Shown in pieces: positions 1-9,324 of a stretch of DNA of 56,789 nt. Every line of letters starts with the position of its first letter. Position 1 is the first letter of the stretch. This DNA comes from Rheinheimera riviphila (GTDB lineage Bacteria; Pseudomonadota; Gammaproteobacteria; Enterobacterales; Alteromonadaceae): positions 1-56,789 of the forward strand of contig NZ_SACS01000003.1 in NCBI RefSeq assembly GCF_004005945.1, read 5' to 3'. A program made the position numbers and the translations under genes. The notes beneath the pieces are model-generated. The model made no database searches. It was not told the DNA's origin and worked only from the letters and a program-made list of their open reading frames with translations.

Positions 1-465
1 TTCAGTTCGTGTCAAGCGTCTTTTTATCGACTATTTTCACTTTCTTCAAACTCACTCAGTTCGCTGCTTTCGCTGCTCACCGTGGCATGGCGCGCATTAT
101 AGGGCGTATTTAAAATGGCGCAAGCGGAAATTTGAAGAAAACTGCAAAACCCGGTTTGATTGCCGAACTTTTGCCCAACTTGTCGCATAAAGCAACAATT
201 CAGCCTATTTAAGCAGTACTAAAAGACAATTATCGTCGTCAGTTCCACATTCAGTGCGTCTTACAACATCAACTTCGGCAGTGTCATCACTGCTACTACG
301 TACTGAATCAAGCTGGTGTGACCTTTATCGAAGGCCATTTGTTGCATAGTTGTGGTCTGTCCGCTGTTGTTAGTTTTATTTGTCGGTAATAAATCGTTTT
401 ACGCTGGTTCAGGTTTGACCGAAGCAGCATTTTAGTCACAGCACCCGAACAAATGACAAACCAGC
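1..465. other. Intergenic region, no gene seen
   Basis: No reading frame with a plausible start, ribosome site or recognisable protein was found on either strand. The first 120 bases contain a GC-rich motif ending in GCGCGCATTATAGGG, a type of sequence often found between gammaproteobacterial genes, but I cannot tie it to an RNA. The right half is the upstream part of the acs promoter region. Confidence 0.6.
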
Positions 466-509
466 TAGACTAATGTCTAATTTTCGGCACCGGTCACTTG
501 CGGTAGAAC
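466..509 (+). promoter_or_regulatory. acs promoter: candidate CrbR operator and -10 box
   Basis: An inverted repeat TAGAC-TAAT-GTCTA lies at 466-479 and a weak -10-like box TAGAAC at 504-509. The same GAC-TAAW-GTC core, then TTTCG, ACC and TAGA at identical offsets, occurs upstream of the symporter operon at 8975-9016 (23 of 42 ungapped positions identical). The palindrome centre would sit near -43, where LuxR/NarL-type activators overlap the -35 region. Assignment to CrbR is inferred from the neighbouring regulator genes. Confidence 0.6.
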
Positions 510-559
510 AACAGCATTATATTGTAGCTGGCGCCAAGCGCCCTTGGAGAAATTGAGTT

Positions 560-2509
560 ATGTCCCATCAACAACTTTATCCGGTTACGCAAGCCGCTTT
601 AGCCAGAACCTATCTGACGAACGAGCAGTATTTGCAGATGTACCAACAATCTATTAAAGAGCCAGAGCAATTCTGGGCCGAACATGGCCGCCGGCTCGAT
701 TGGATCACACCTTATACCAAAGTCAAAGACAGCAGTTTTGAATTGGGTAATGTCCATGTGAACTGGTTTAGTGATGGCACCTTAAACGCCAGCTACAACT
801 GTCTGGACCGCCATTTGCCAGCAAAAGCCAATCAAGTTGCTTATTTCTGGGAAGGTGATGAGCCTGGCGTACAAAAAGCCGTCACTTATCAGGAGCTTTA
901 TGATGAAGTGTGTCAGCTGGCCAACGGTATGCGTAGTCTTGGCGTAGGCAAAGGCGACAAAGTCACTATCTATTTACCGATGATCCCACAAGCGGCTGTC
1001 GCCTTACTGGCATGTGCCCGAATTGGCGCCGTGCATTCGGTAGTATTCGCCGGGTTTTCGCCGGACGCTTTGGGCAGCCGGATTGTCGATTGTGATTCCA
1101 AACTGGTGATCACAGCCGATCAGGCGTTACGTGGCGCCCGTACTACGGCATTAAAAGACAACACCGATTTAGCTTTAGGCCACTTGGGTGCGGCAAATCC
1201 GGTCAAGCATGTGATTGTAGTGAAACATGTTGGCCAAAATATTGATGAGCATGCCGGGCGCGATGTCTGGTATCACGATTTATTAGCCGCGCAGCCTAAA
1301 CACTGCGAACCAGAACCGATGAACGCTGAAGATCCATTGTTTATCCTTTATACCTCAGGATCTACCGGCAAACCAAAAGGTGTGTTGCATACCACCGGCG
1401 GTTATATGGTATGGGCATCAATGACGCATCAATATGTGTTTGATTATCAGGATGGTGATGTTTACTGGTGCGCCGCCGACGTCGGTTGGGTCACCGGCCA
1501 CACTTATATAGTGTATGGACCGCTGGCCAACGGCGCAACCAGCGTAATGTTTGAAGGGGTTCCGACTTATCCAAACGTCAAACGAATCGCGCAGATTGTT
1601 GATAAATACCAAGTGAACGTCCTTTATACCGCCCCCACTGCCATTCGCGCTTTAATGGCACATGGTACTGCCGCGGTTGAAGGTGCCAATTTATCCTCAC
1701 TGCATTTATTAGGGAGTGTCGGCGAGCCGATTAATCCGGAAGCCTGGCATTGGTACCACGAGCAAGTGGGTAAAGGTCAATGCCCGATTGTCGACACCTG
1801 GTGGCAAACTGAAACCGGTGGTGCACTGATTACCCCGTTACCTGGCGCAACCGCATTAAAACCTGGCTCTGCCACCCGGCCATTTTTTGGCGTTATTCCG
1901 GCAATTGTGGACAACGAAGGCAATCTGCTTGATGGTACCTGTGAAGGCAACCTGGTGTTGCTCGATAGCTGGCCTGGCATGATGCGCACGGTATTTGGTG
2001 ACCATGACCGCTTTGAACAAACTTATTTCTCTACTTATAAAGGCATGTACTTTACCGGCGATGGTGCTAAACGCGATGAAGATGGTTATTACTGGCTGAC
2101 TGGCCGGGTTGATGACGTGCTCAACGTATCAGGTCACCGCTTGGGCACCGCCGAAATTGAAAGCTGCCTGGTGGCACATGAAGCCATTGCTGAAGCCGCG
2201 GTGGTCGGTTACCCGCATGACTTAAAAGGCCAGGGCATTTATGTGTTTATTGCGCCACGTGTTGGCGTTGAACCCAGTGATGATCTGACAAAGGCCGTGA
2301 AAGAATGGGTACGCCGGGAGATCTCGCCAATTGCCAGCCCTGACTTAATTCAGTGGGCGCCGGGTTTACCCAAAACCCGCTCTGGTAAAATTATGCGGCG
2401 TATTCTGCGTAAAATTGCCGCTAATGAACATGATTCCTTAGGCGACATTTCGACGCTGGCCGACCCTTCGGTGGTCGAGCATCTGATTGAGAACCGTTTA
2501 AACAAGTAG
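560..2509 (+). CDS. acs: Acetyl-CoA synthetase (AMP-forming)
   Basis: This enzyme activates acetate with ATP and CoA to acetyl-CoA through acetyl-AMP in the cytoplasm, the high-affinity route for scavenging acetate. The 649-residue protein has the full family length. The P-loop-like motif [11 protein letters not shown] starts near residue 264, WWQTETGG near 414, and the C-terminal [11 protein letters not shown] holds Lys610, matching the lysine that is acetylated and silenced in enteric Acs. A GGAG ribosome site lies 8-12 bases before the ATG. The gene is followed by a LuxR-type regulator and is near a CrbS-like kinase and an acetate-type symporter, the set that carries out and controls acetate assimilation. 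A palindrome shared with the symporter promoter suggests common activation by the regulator. Confidence 0.97.
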   Translation: MSHQQLYPVTQAALARTYLTNEQYLQMYQQSIKEPEQFWAEHGRRLDWITPYTKVKDSSFELGNVHVNWFSDGTLNASYNCLDRHLPAKANQVAYFWEGDEPGVQKAVTYQELYDEVCQLANGMRSLGVGKGDKVTIYLPMIPQAAVALLACARIGAVHSVVFAGFSPDALGSRIVDCDSKLVITADQALRGARTTALKDNTDLALGHLGAANPVKHVIVVKHVGQNIDEHAGRDVWYHDLLAAQPKHCEPEPMNAEDPLFILYTSGSTGKPKGVLHTTGGYMVWASMTHQYVFDYQDGDVYWCAADVGWVTGHTYIVYGPLANGATSVMFEGVPTYPNVKRIAQIVDKYQVNVLYTAPTAIRALMAHGTAAVEGANLSSLHLLGSVGEPINPEAWHWYHEQVGKGQCPIVDTWWQTETGGALITPLPGATALKPGSATRPFFGVIPAIVDNEGNLLDGTCEGNLVLLDSWPGMMRTVFGDHDRFEQTYFSTYKGMYFTGDGAKRDEDGYYWLTGRVDDVLNVSGHRLGTAEIESCLVAHEAIAEAAVVGYPHDLKGQGIYVFIAPRVGVEPSDDLTKAVKEWVRREISPIASPDLIQWAPGLPKTRSGKIMRRILRKIAANEHDSLGDISTLADPSVVEHLIENRLNK

Positions 2510-2515
2510 CAACTG

Positions 2516-2552
2516 GCCAGAGTATAAGCTATTGAATAGCTTATACTCTGGC
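2516..2552. repeat. Perfect 18-bp palindrome between acs and crbR
   Basis: Arms at 2516-2533 and 2535-2552 are perfect inverted copies around a single G at 2534, only seven bases after the acs stop. No T-tract follows, so it is not a standard intrinsic terminator. It could be an mRNA-stabilising 3' hairpin or a site controlling read-through into crbR. Confidence 0.9.
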
Positions 2553-2645
2553 AAATGCCTAGACAGTGATCAATGTCTTCACTATGCTGCGTACACGCGA
2601 GGATCGGACTACATCGGGATCCAGCTTGCTAAACCGGAGCCTAGT

Positions 2646-3326
2646 ATGACCAAGCTAATAGTCGCAGACGATCACCCGCTGTTTCGAAATGCCCTGATTA
2701 ATGCCATCAGTAACACCTTTATCACCAAAGCCACTATAGAAGCCGACTGTTTTGAAGCCACCTGTCAGGCACTAGAACAGCATCCGGACGCCGACTTGTT
2801 GTTACTTGACCTGCATATGCCGGGAAATTGTGGTTTTCTCGGACTCATTCAGCTGCGCAAAAACTTCCCGACATTACCCATCGTGGTGATCTCCGCCAGC
2901 GACGATCCAGACGTCATTCGCCGGGTAATGAACTTTGGTGCTTCTGCTTATATACCAAAATCAGCGCACCCGGTCGAAATTGGTAAAGCTTTGACCGCAG
3001 TGATGGATGGCGAAACCTGGTTACCGCAAAATTTGCAGGCATTATTCAAACCGGATCCACACAACGTAGCGGATTTAGATTTAGCCGCCAAAGTGGCACA
3101 GCTGACCAATCAGCAATACAAAGTGCTGTATTTCCTGACCGAAGGTTGGCTGAATAAACAAATTGCCTACGATTTACATATTTCCGAAGCGACGGTGAAA
3201 GCGCACTTAACGGCTATTTTCAGAAAGTTAGGTGTCACCAACCGCACTCAGGTGGTGATCCAGGCGCAGCGGCTGCAGTTGGAACCGCCGGTTGATCGCG
3301 CGATGGCGCAGCATGATCCGGCCTAA
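2646..3326 (+). CDS. crbR: LuxR/NarL-type response regulator, CrbR (ErdR)-like
   Basis: A 226-residue two-component regulator predicted to switch acetate genes on when phosphorylated. The N-terminal receiver has the acidic pair ADDHP at residues 8-12 and the phospho-acceptor Asp in LLLDLHMPG. The C-terminal GerE/LuxR helix-turn-helix includes NKQIAYDLHISEATVKAHL. The frame is open further upstream to 2532, but that extension runs through the palindrome and does not resemble a protein. The ATG at 2646 has GGAG six bases upstream and starts directly with the receiver strand MTKLIVADDHP. In Vibrio and Pseudomonas, regulators of this type (CrbR, ErdR) pair with a symporter-fused kinase (CrbS, MxtR) to activate acs; both partners occur here. 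The specific assignment rests on context. The 3' end overlaps the convergent kinase gene by four bases. Confidence 0.85.
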   Translation: MTKLIVADDHPLFRNALINAISNTFITKATIEADCFEATCQALEQHPDADLLLLDLHMPGNCGFLGLIQLRKNFPTLPIVVISASDDPDVIRRVMNFGASAYIPKSAHPVEIGKALTAVMDGETWLPQNLQALFKPDPHNVADLDLAAKVAQLTNQQYKVLYFLTEGWLNKQIAYDLHISEATVKAHLTAIFRKLGVTNRTQVVIQAQRLQLEPPVDRAMAQHDPA

Positions 3327-4162
3327 AGCAACTGCGGTTGATGGAACGCGTCTAGTTCCACCACCAGATCAGCACGTTGTGGCAATACCAAAAAGCTATG
3401 CTCCGTCAGCCGCTGAAAAGTTTGCATAAAACGCTCAAGCTCAATGTCGTTCATCCCTTTACCGCATTGCTGGCGCAGTTGATGTTCCTGCAACGCCCGC
3501 CAGCGGCAGATCGTTGGCCAATCCGGTGCTTTTAACCAAATCAGCGAACTCAGCAACGACCAGTATTGCTGATACTGACCTGCCAGTTGCTGATTAACAA
3601 AGTGGCGCCAGCTAAAGCTTTGATCTTCAGATTGTTCTAATTGATTCACGGCTTGCTGGAGATCGGCTGTAGATTGCGCCGTCAGACCTAAACACCAGCC
3701 CTCGATAATCAACAACGAAAACTGTTGTGGTGCACGCGCAGCAATGGGTTGATCCAGCGCTTTGTCAAAACGTGGCAATGCCACCGGCTGCCCATTGCGC
3801 ACGGCCTGAGCATCGGCAATCGCCTGAGCGATATGATGGCTTCCCGGCACGCCGCGCATCACGAGCAACGGATGCACCTTCGCCGCCAACACGGCTCGCT
3901 GCTGCTGACTCAGATAATAATCATCCAGCGACACAGCACCCGCAATAACGCCCTGCTCCTGCGCAAATTGTACTAACAAGGTCGACAGCGTGGTTTTACC
4001 GCTGCCCTGCGCGCCAGAAATGCCGATCACAGCCGGTTCCTGATACTCTTTGCTCAGCGTCTGCCACAGCCCAGTGACAAACATCCGGTACTGATCTCGC
4101 TGACGTTGCTTTGGAAACAACGCCAGCAGCTGTTGCTCGAAGCTCTGCACGGTGTCACTCAA
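3323..4162 (-). CDS. P-loop kinase, D-glycerate 3-kinase-like
   Basis: A 279-residue cytoplasmic P-loop kinase. Walker A GAQGSGKT is at residues 50-57, followed by the LDDYYL and MRGVPGSHH segments typical of the plant D-glycerate 3-kinase / yeast Tda10 branch of the phosphoribulokinase-uridine kinase superfamily, and by IIEGWCLG after the Walker B strand. It most likely phosphorylates glycerate or another small hydroxylated metabolite; the substrate is not proven by sequence. Its start overlaps the end of the upstream AI-2E-family gene by eight bases, so the two are probably co-translated. Confidence 0.8.
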   Translation of the reverse strand: MSDTVQSFEQQLLALFPKQRQRDQYRMFVTGLWQTLSKEYQEPAVIGISGAQGSGKTTLSTLLVQFAQEQGVIAGAVSLDDYYLSQQQRAVLAAKVHPLLVMRGVPGSHHIAQAIADAQAVRNGQPVALPRFDKALDQPIAARAPQQFSLLIIEGWCLGLTAQSTADLQQAVNQLEQSEDQSFSWRHFVNQQLAGQYQQYWSLLSSLIWLKAPDWPTICRWRALQEHQLRQQCGKGMNDIELERFMQTFQRLTEHSFLVLPQRADLVVELDAFHQPQLL

Positions 4163-5264
4163 TCGTTTTGCTGTTCATTCGCTGCTCGGCCACATCTTCG
4201 GACGAAGAGGCGGTGCTAAAACCCGCCTGATTAAATTCAGTGATAAAGATCTGCCAAAACGCCAAAAACAACGCTGCAATTAATGGCCCTAACACAAAAC
4301 CATTAATCCCAAGCAAGGTGATCCCACCCAGGGTTGAAAACAGCACGATATAATCCGGTAACTTGGTGTCGCGGCCTACCAGCAACGGCCGCAGGATGTT
4401 ATCAGCCAGACCAATCACCAGCGCACCGTACGCGATCAGTACCGTTGCCTGCCACCACTGCCCGGTTGAATACAAATACAACGCCACCGGAAACCACACC
4501 AACGCCGCTCCAATGGCCGGTAATAAACTTAAAAAAGTCATCACCACGCCCCACAAAATAGGCGCCGGTACGTCAAGGATCCACAAAATAATCCCGCCCA
4601 GTACGCCCTGTACCACCGCAACCACCAGATTACCTTTAACCGTAGCGCGGGTCACTTCAGCAAATTTAGCAAACAACATCCGCTCGCGCTCGTCACCTAA
4701 CGGCAAGGCCACAATAAAGAGCTCAACTAATTTGGCGCCGTCTCGCAGCAGAAAAAATGCCAGGTACAACATCAAGCCGATATTTAAAAACAAACTGGCA
4801 GCATTCTGACCCACAGCAAAGGTTTTTTCCGCTAACAGCCGGCTACCTGCAACCGCAGCTTCAGACAAACGCTGTTTAATATTGTCGGTATCGACACCAA
4901 ATTCCTGCAATGTGTTAGTGACCAACGGAAATGCCATTTTGATCTTATCCAGCGTTGCTTCGGGATTTAGTTCACCCTTTTCGATCCGCTGGTAAAAACT
5001 GATCCCTTCCTGCACAAATGATGCGCCAATCGCCAGCAAGGGCAGCACGACCATCACCACACAAATCAGCAACGTCAGCGCGGCAACCCGATTTGGTTTA
5101 TTGCCAAGTTTGTACAATAAAAAACTTTGCAACGGGTAAAAAATGACCGCCAGCGCCGCTGCCCAAAAAATTGCCCCCCAGAATGGTTCCAATACCAGAC
5201 CAAAGCCAAAGGTCACCGTTATTAATAACACTAAAAAAAATCGCCGTTCCAGCTGTGCACGCAT
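4155..5264 (-). CDS. AI-2E family (PerM/YdiK-type) membrane protein
   Basis: A 369-residue inner-membrane protein of the AI-2E transporter family. An N-terminal pair of membrane helices (residues ~10-50), a third near 60-85, a soluble segment at ~85-150, and a C-terminal bundle of four to five helices containing the family pattern around GGIILWILDVPAPILWGVV and the later glycine-rich helix region. Members export small signals or act as Na+/H+ antiporters; the family does not define the substrate. The gene leads a two-gene unit with the downstream kinase (eight-base overlap). Its upstream neighbour crbS ends 77 bases away on the same strand. Confidence 0.85.
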   Translation of the reverse strand: MRAQLERRFFLVLLITVTFGFGLVLEPFWGAIFWAAALAVIFYPLQSFLLYKLGNKPNRVAALTLLICVVMVVLPLLAIGASFVQEGISFYQRIEKGELNPEATLDKIKMAFPLVTNTLQEFGVDTDNIKQRLSEAAVAGSRLLAEKTFAVGQNAASLFLNIGLMLYLAFFLLRDGAKLVELFIVALPLGDERERMLFAKFAEVTRATVKGNLVVAVVQGVLGGIILWILDVPAPILWGVVMTFLSLLPAIGAALVWFPVALYLYSTGQWWQATVLIAYGALVIGLADNILRPLLVGRDTKLPDYIVLFSTLGGITLLGINGFVLGPLIAALFLAFWQIFITEFNQAGFSTASSSEDVAEQRMNSKTIE

Positions 5265-5341
5265 TCGTTTAACTTCTCCCTATCAATATTCTTTTATCCT
5301 ACCATGAGCCAGCCAGAAACCAATCCCAGCGTGTTGGATCC

Positions 5342-8300
5342 TTAACTGCCTTTCGCCAAACGTAAATAATTCAAACTAGCCCGCAAGGCGGCGGCTTTGA
5401 TCGGTTTTGCTAAAAAAATCATCCCGGCTTGTTTGGCTCGCTCCGGTAAATCCGGCTCTGGCGCTGCTGACACCAAAATAGCCGGCACGCCAGGCCAGTA
5501 TTGTTGTAATTGCTGGTACAGCTGCAGACCATGCTGATGCTGACCTAACTGGTAATCCAAAATCAATACATCCGGCGCGGCCGTTGTGGTCGCCAGTTGT
5601 AAAATGCTGGCGGCATCGTGGCAACTGCGCAGGTTCCCGACGCCCCATTGCCGGAGCAAGGCCGCAAGCGCAGTCAGATTTGCCGTGTCATCATCAACAC
5701 AACAAATCGACAACCCTGCAAACGGACTGTGCGCAACCGACACTACCGGCAGTGACTGATTCTGGATATCCGCAACGTCGACCTTGTTGAGAAACGGTAC
5801 TGTGAACCGAAACACCGTGCCTTTGCCAGGTACCGAAACCACTTCAAGGCGATGACCCAGACTTTTCGCCATCCGCTGTACCACGCCGAGGCCAAGGCCA
5901 ACGCCGGACTCACCGCGTGCGGTCGCGTCAACCCGATAAAAATCATCAAAAATATAAGGTAAATCCTGTGCTGCAATACCGGGGCCGGTATCCCACACTT
6001 CGATGCACAACAATTCGCCGCGGCGTCGACACCCTAACAACACCTTGCCAGTGGGCGTGTATTTAATCGCGTTGGACAACATATTTTGTAAAATACGGCG
6101 CAAGTAAGTTGAATTACTTTGCACCAGATAGCTGCTGGTACGGACTTTAAGTTGCAGATTTTTCTGCATCGCCAGCAATGAATATTCATCGTGTAATTGC
6201 CGCAATAAACCGGCAAGTTCAACCGGCTGCCTTGCTGGCTCTAATTTGCCATCATCCAGCTTGGCAATTTCCAGCAAGGTGGAAATCAGCTCCTCGGTGG
6301 CTTTGAGTGAGTTATCGAGCTGCCCAATCATCGCTTGCTGGCGCGCAGGTTCCGCTTGCTCCTGCAGTGCCGCGGTAAACAAACGGGCGGCGTTTAGCGG
6401 CTGCAAAATATCGTGGCTAGCCAGCGCCAGAAATCTGGTTTTTGATGCGTTGGCACTTTCGGCTTCAGCTTTTGCCAACAATAATTGTTGCTCAGTGATC
6501 CGGCGTAAATCAATTTCATCGAGCAGTTCATCATTGATCTGGCTGATTTGTTGCGTGCGCTCCACCACCCGTTGTTCCAGATGTTGTTTCGCTTCCGCCA
6601 GTTGTTGCACTGCTTTTACATGGCCAGTGATATCGGTAAAGCTGGTGACAAAACCACCGCCAGGAATAGGATTACCACGCATTTCAATCACGGTGCCGTC
6701 CGGTCGCACCCGCTGAAACACATGCGCCGTACCACGTTGCATATGCTGCAGCCGTTTTTGCACATGATCGTCGGCGCTGCCCTCACCGCACAAACCGCGT
6801 TCGGCATTAAACCTGACGATATCGGCTATCGATCGGCCAACCCGCACCATGCCTTCGGGATAATCAAACATTTCCAGGTATTGCCGGTTCCAGGCCACCA
6901 GCTGTAAATCACGGTCAACCACGCTCACGCCCTGACTCAAATGCTCCAGCGTCGAGAACAGAATTTTGCGCGAAAACTGGATCGCCTGGCGGGTGTCGTC
7001 GAACAAAGTCACCACATCTTCAAATGCCAACTGACGCCCATCCAGCACCGCATTGACCATGGCGGCAGCGCTGGAAGATCCAATCACTCCGGCCAGTTCC
7101 CGTTCAATGTGGCGCACCAGCGCAGGCTCCGGCGCTTCGTCCAGTGCCGGAGCCTGTCGTTGACGGCGGCTGAATTCGGCAATCGACTCATCAGCGCGGT
7201 CAACTCCGATAAAACGCTCCAGTAAAGTTTTTAGATCCTGGCCATAAATGCGGCTCCGCCGGGCGGTTTTTACCTCGTCCAATGGCAAATTCGGTTTCAC
7301 AAAAGCGACCGCTTGCAGCCGGTCGTTTAAATTGGCTTTATGCAACAACGACATCGCAACATAGGCCAGCAAATTAAGTCCCAGTGACCACAACACGCCA
7401 TGACTGAGCGGGTCAATGTCGAGCCCAAACAACCTAGTTGGTCGAAGCCAGCTTTGACCAAACAACCCCTGCTGCATAATCGCGCTGTCGACCACCCCGA
7501 CACTGACCAACTGTGGCAACATCAGACAGAAAAACCACAGCGTAAAGCCAATTCCGACGCCGGCATAAACGCCAGATGCCTGGCCCCGTCGCCAGTACAA
7601 ACCACCCAGCACCGCCGGTGCTAACTGAATAATCAGGGCAAAGGCCAGCAGACCGGTTTCGGCCAGCTCATAATTTCGGGCAAATAGTGTGTAATAGCCG
7701 TACGACAACGCCATCACCACCACAATCATCAACCGGCGTACCCGCAAAATCAGCGGACTGTAGTCGCGCGCAAGCTGTGCATTTGGGTTGGCTCTTAGCA
7801 GCGTTGGCATCACCACATCGTTACTGATCATGGTACTGAGCGCCAGCGTGGCGATGATAATCATCGACGTTGCCGCCGAAAAACCGCCAATAAATACCAG
7901 TGCACTGACACTTTCCCAGCCCTGACTGGCCGGCAGTAACAATACAAAACTATCGGCATGCGCCAGCTGCTGCGGGAATAACTGATAACCAGCGAGCGCT
8001 ATCGGCAGCACCACCAACGTCACCAACACCAGATAACCGCTGAACCAGCGTTTGGCGTGTTGCAGATGTTGGGGTGCAACATTTTCAACAAAAGTGACGT
8101 GGAACTGGCGCGGTAACAAAAAAATGGCCGCCATTGCCAGCACGGTTTTGGTAATAAAAGCCAGCAGACTAAACGATTCATGGTTGCTGCGCGTGGCAGC
8201 ATATTGGGTAAAATCACTGAACACCGACCAGGGCCTGTCCAATACAAACCAACACACCGCAAACGCCAGCGTCAACAACGCAGTGAGTTTGATCACCGAT

Positions 8301-8899
8301 TCAAAAGCAATCGCGACCATCACACCACGGTTTTGCTCCGTTAACAGCACTTTACGGGTACCAAACAAAATCGCAAACAACGTCATGGTCAATGCACTTA
8401 GCAGTGCGGAATCTTGCCACCAGGCAGCCTGCGTATTTTCTGGCTGACCTAACAACACCTGATATGAAGTTGCCACCGCCTTGAGCTGCAGTGCGATATA
8501 AGGCACCACCACGATCAGACACAACAGCGCACTCATCGCCGCGATGGCGTGGCGTTTGCCATAGCGGGCACTGATAAAGTCAGTAATCGAAGTGACATTG
8601 TGTTTCTTGGCGACAAACAATAACTTACGTAGTACTGGTTGCCCGAAGACAAACACCAGCAAAGGCCCAAGATAAATCGGCACATAGTCCCAGCCGGAAC
8701 TGATGGCCGAACCCACAGCGCCATAATAAGTCCACGACGTACAGTACACAGCAAGCGCCAGACTATAAATCAGCCCGCCATACTTTTTGAGTAATTGATC
8801 CGATGCGTGACGTTCAGCCCAATTGGCAATCAGGAACAAGCCACCGACATAACACAGCGCCAATACAGCAACAATCCACGCAGCCACGAAGGTCTCCAT
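5342..8899 (-). CDS. crbS: CrbS/MxtR-like hybrid histidine kinase with Na+/solute symporter domain
   Basis: An 1185-residue sensor combining a transporter-like and a signalling half. Residues ~1-520 form a sodium/solute-symporter domain with about 12-13 membrane helices. Then come a PAS domain (~640-760), a coiled linker, a HisKA helix with phospho-acceptor His829 in ASHDILQPLN, an HATPase with NMLSNAIKYT and GVGLGLG, and a C-terminal receiver with Asp1115 in LILDYQLG. This architecture is that of CrbS (Vibrio) and MxtR (Pseudomonas), which control acs with a LuxR-type partner. Here the likely partner is encoded 2 kb away next to acs. The gene is divergent from the symporter operon and shares its promoter region. 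The receiver may act as an internal phosphate sink; that is inference. Confidence 0.9.
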   Translation of the reverse strand: METFVAAWIVAVLALCYVGGLFLIANWAERHASDQLLKKYGGLIYSLALAVYCTSWTYYGAVGSAISSGWDYVPIYLGPLLVFVFGQPVLRKLLFVAKKHNVTSITDFISARYGKRHAIAAMSALLCLIVVVPYIALQLKAVATSYQVLLGQPENTQAAWWQDSALLSALTMTLFAILFGTRKVLLTEQNRGVMVAIAFESVIKLTALLTLAFAVCWFVLDRPWSVFSDFTQYAATRSNHESFSLLAFITKTVLAMAAIFLLPRQFHVTFVENVAPQHLQHAKRWFSGYLVLVTLVVLPIALAGYQLFPQQLAHADSFVLLLPASQGWESVSALVFIGGFSAATSMIIIATLALSTMISNDVVMPTLLRANPNAQLARDYSPLILRVRRLMIVVVMALSYGYYTLFARNYELAETGLLAFALIIQLAPAVLGGLYWRRGQASGVYAGVGIGFTLWFFCLMLPQLVSVGVVDSAIMQQGLFGQSWLRPTRLFGLDIDPLSHGVLWSLGLNLLAYVAMSLLHKANLNDRLQAVAFVKPNLPLDEVKTARRSRIYGQDLKTLLERFIGVDRADESIAEFSRRQRQAPALDEAPEPALVRHIERELAGVIGSSSAAAMVNAVLDGRQLAFEDVVTLFDDTRQAIQFSRKILFSTLEHLSQGVSVVDRDLQLVAWNRQYLEMFDYPEGMVRVGRSIADIVRFNAERGLCGEGSADDHVQKRLQHMQRGTAHVFQRVRPDGTVIEMRGNPIPGGGFVTSFTDITGHVKAVQQLAEAKQHLEQRVVERTQQISQINDELLDEIDLRRITEQQLLLAKAEAESANASKTRFLALASHDILQPLNAARLFTAALQEQAEPARQQAMIGQLDNSLKATEELISTLLEIAKLDDGKLEPARQPVELAGLLRQLHDEYSLLAMQKNLQLKVRTSSYLVQSNSTYLRRILQNMLSNAIKYTPTGKVLLGCRRRGELLCIEVWDTGPGIAAQDLPYIFDDFYRVDATARGESGVGLGLGVVQRMAKSLGHRLEVVSVPGKGTVFRFTVPFLNKVDVADIQNQSLPVVSVAHSPFAGLSICCVDDDTANLTALAALLRQWGVGNLRSCHDAASILQLATTTAAPDVLILDYQLGQHQHGLQLYQQLQQYWPGVPAILVSAAPEPDLPERAKQAGMIFLAKPIKAAALRASLNYLRLAKGS

Positions 8900-8973
8900 T
8901 AATCTGTAGGGTCAAAACCAGCCGCTAATGTTCGTCAGCAAAGCGCTGATGTCAATACTGCGATGATTTGCTT

Positions 8974-9016
8974 CGACTAAAGTCGGGCTTTCGTTACCAC
9001 AGCCAGCTGCTAGATT
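8974..9016 (+). promoter_or_regulatory. Symporter operon promoter: candidate CrbR operator and -10 box
   Basis: The palindrome CGAC-TAAA-GTCG at 8974-8985 and the -10-like TAGATT at 9011-9016 align without gaps to the acs promoter elements at 468-509. The site lies in the 156-base divergent region between crbS and the DUF4212 gene, so it could also affect crbS. Binding by CrbR is inferred. Confidence 0.6.
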
Positions 9017-9055
9017 AAAGCTGCTCGTAACAATAACAAAAGAAGGATTTAATAA

Positions 9056-9319
9056 ATGACGGTGCATGATAAAAATGCGGAGGCGTATTGGAAAGCCAAT
9101 TTGCGTCTGATCATCGGTAGCCTAATCATCTGGGCGCTGGTGTCCTATGGATTCGGCATTATCTTCCGGCCACTGCTGGCTGGAATTGCGATCGGCGGAA
9201 CTGATCTTGGCTTCTGGTTCGCGCAACAGGGTTCGATTATTACCTTTATCATTCTGATTTTCTTCTACGCCTGGAAGATGAACAAACTTGATAAAGCATA
9301 CGGCCTGGACGAGGAGTAA
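9056..9319 (+). CDS. DUF4212 small subunit of sodium/solute symporter
   Basis: An 87-residue inner-membrane protein with two hydrophobic helices (about residues 17-40 and 50-75) and a charged C-terminus. This is the small partner that accompanies a subset of Na+/solute symporters, comparable in role to YjcH beside ActP in enterics. AAGGA lies eight bases before the ATG. It sits five bases upstream of the symporter gene, so the two form one translation unit. The TTATTCC-type extra start sites in other frames are shadows. Confidence 0.93.
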   Translation: MTVHDKNAEAYWKANLRLIIGSLIIWALVSYGFGIIFRPLLAGIAIGGTDLGFWFAQQGSIITFIILIFFYAWKMNKLDKAYGLDEE

Positions 9320-9324
9320 CCCCG

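Noticed and set aside
2532..2645. Extension of the crbR frame to an ATG at 2532
   Set aside because: The extra 38 codons run through the palindrome and do not resemble a receiver domain; the ATG at 2646 has a ribosome site and the normal N-terminus.
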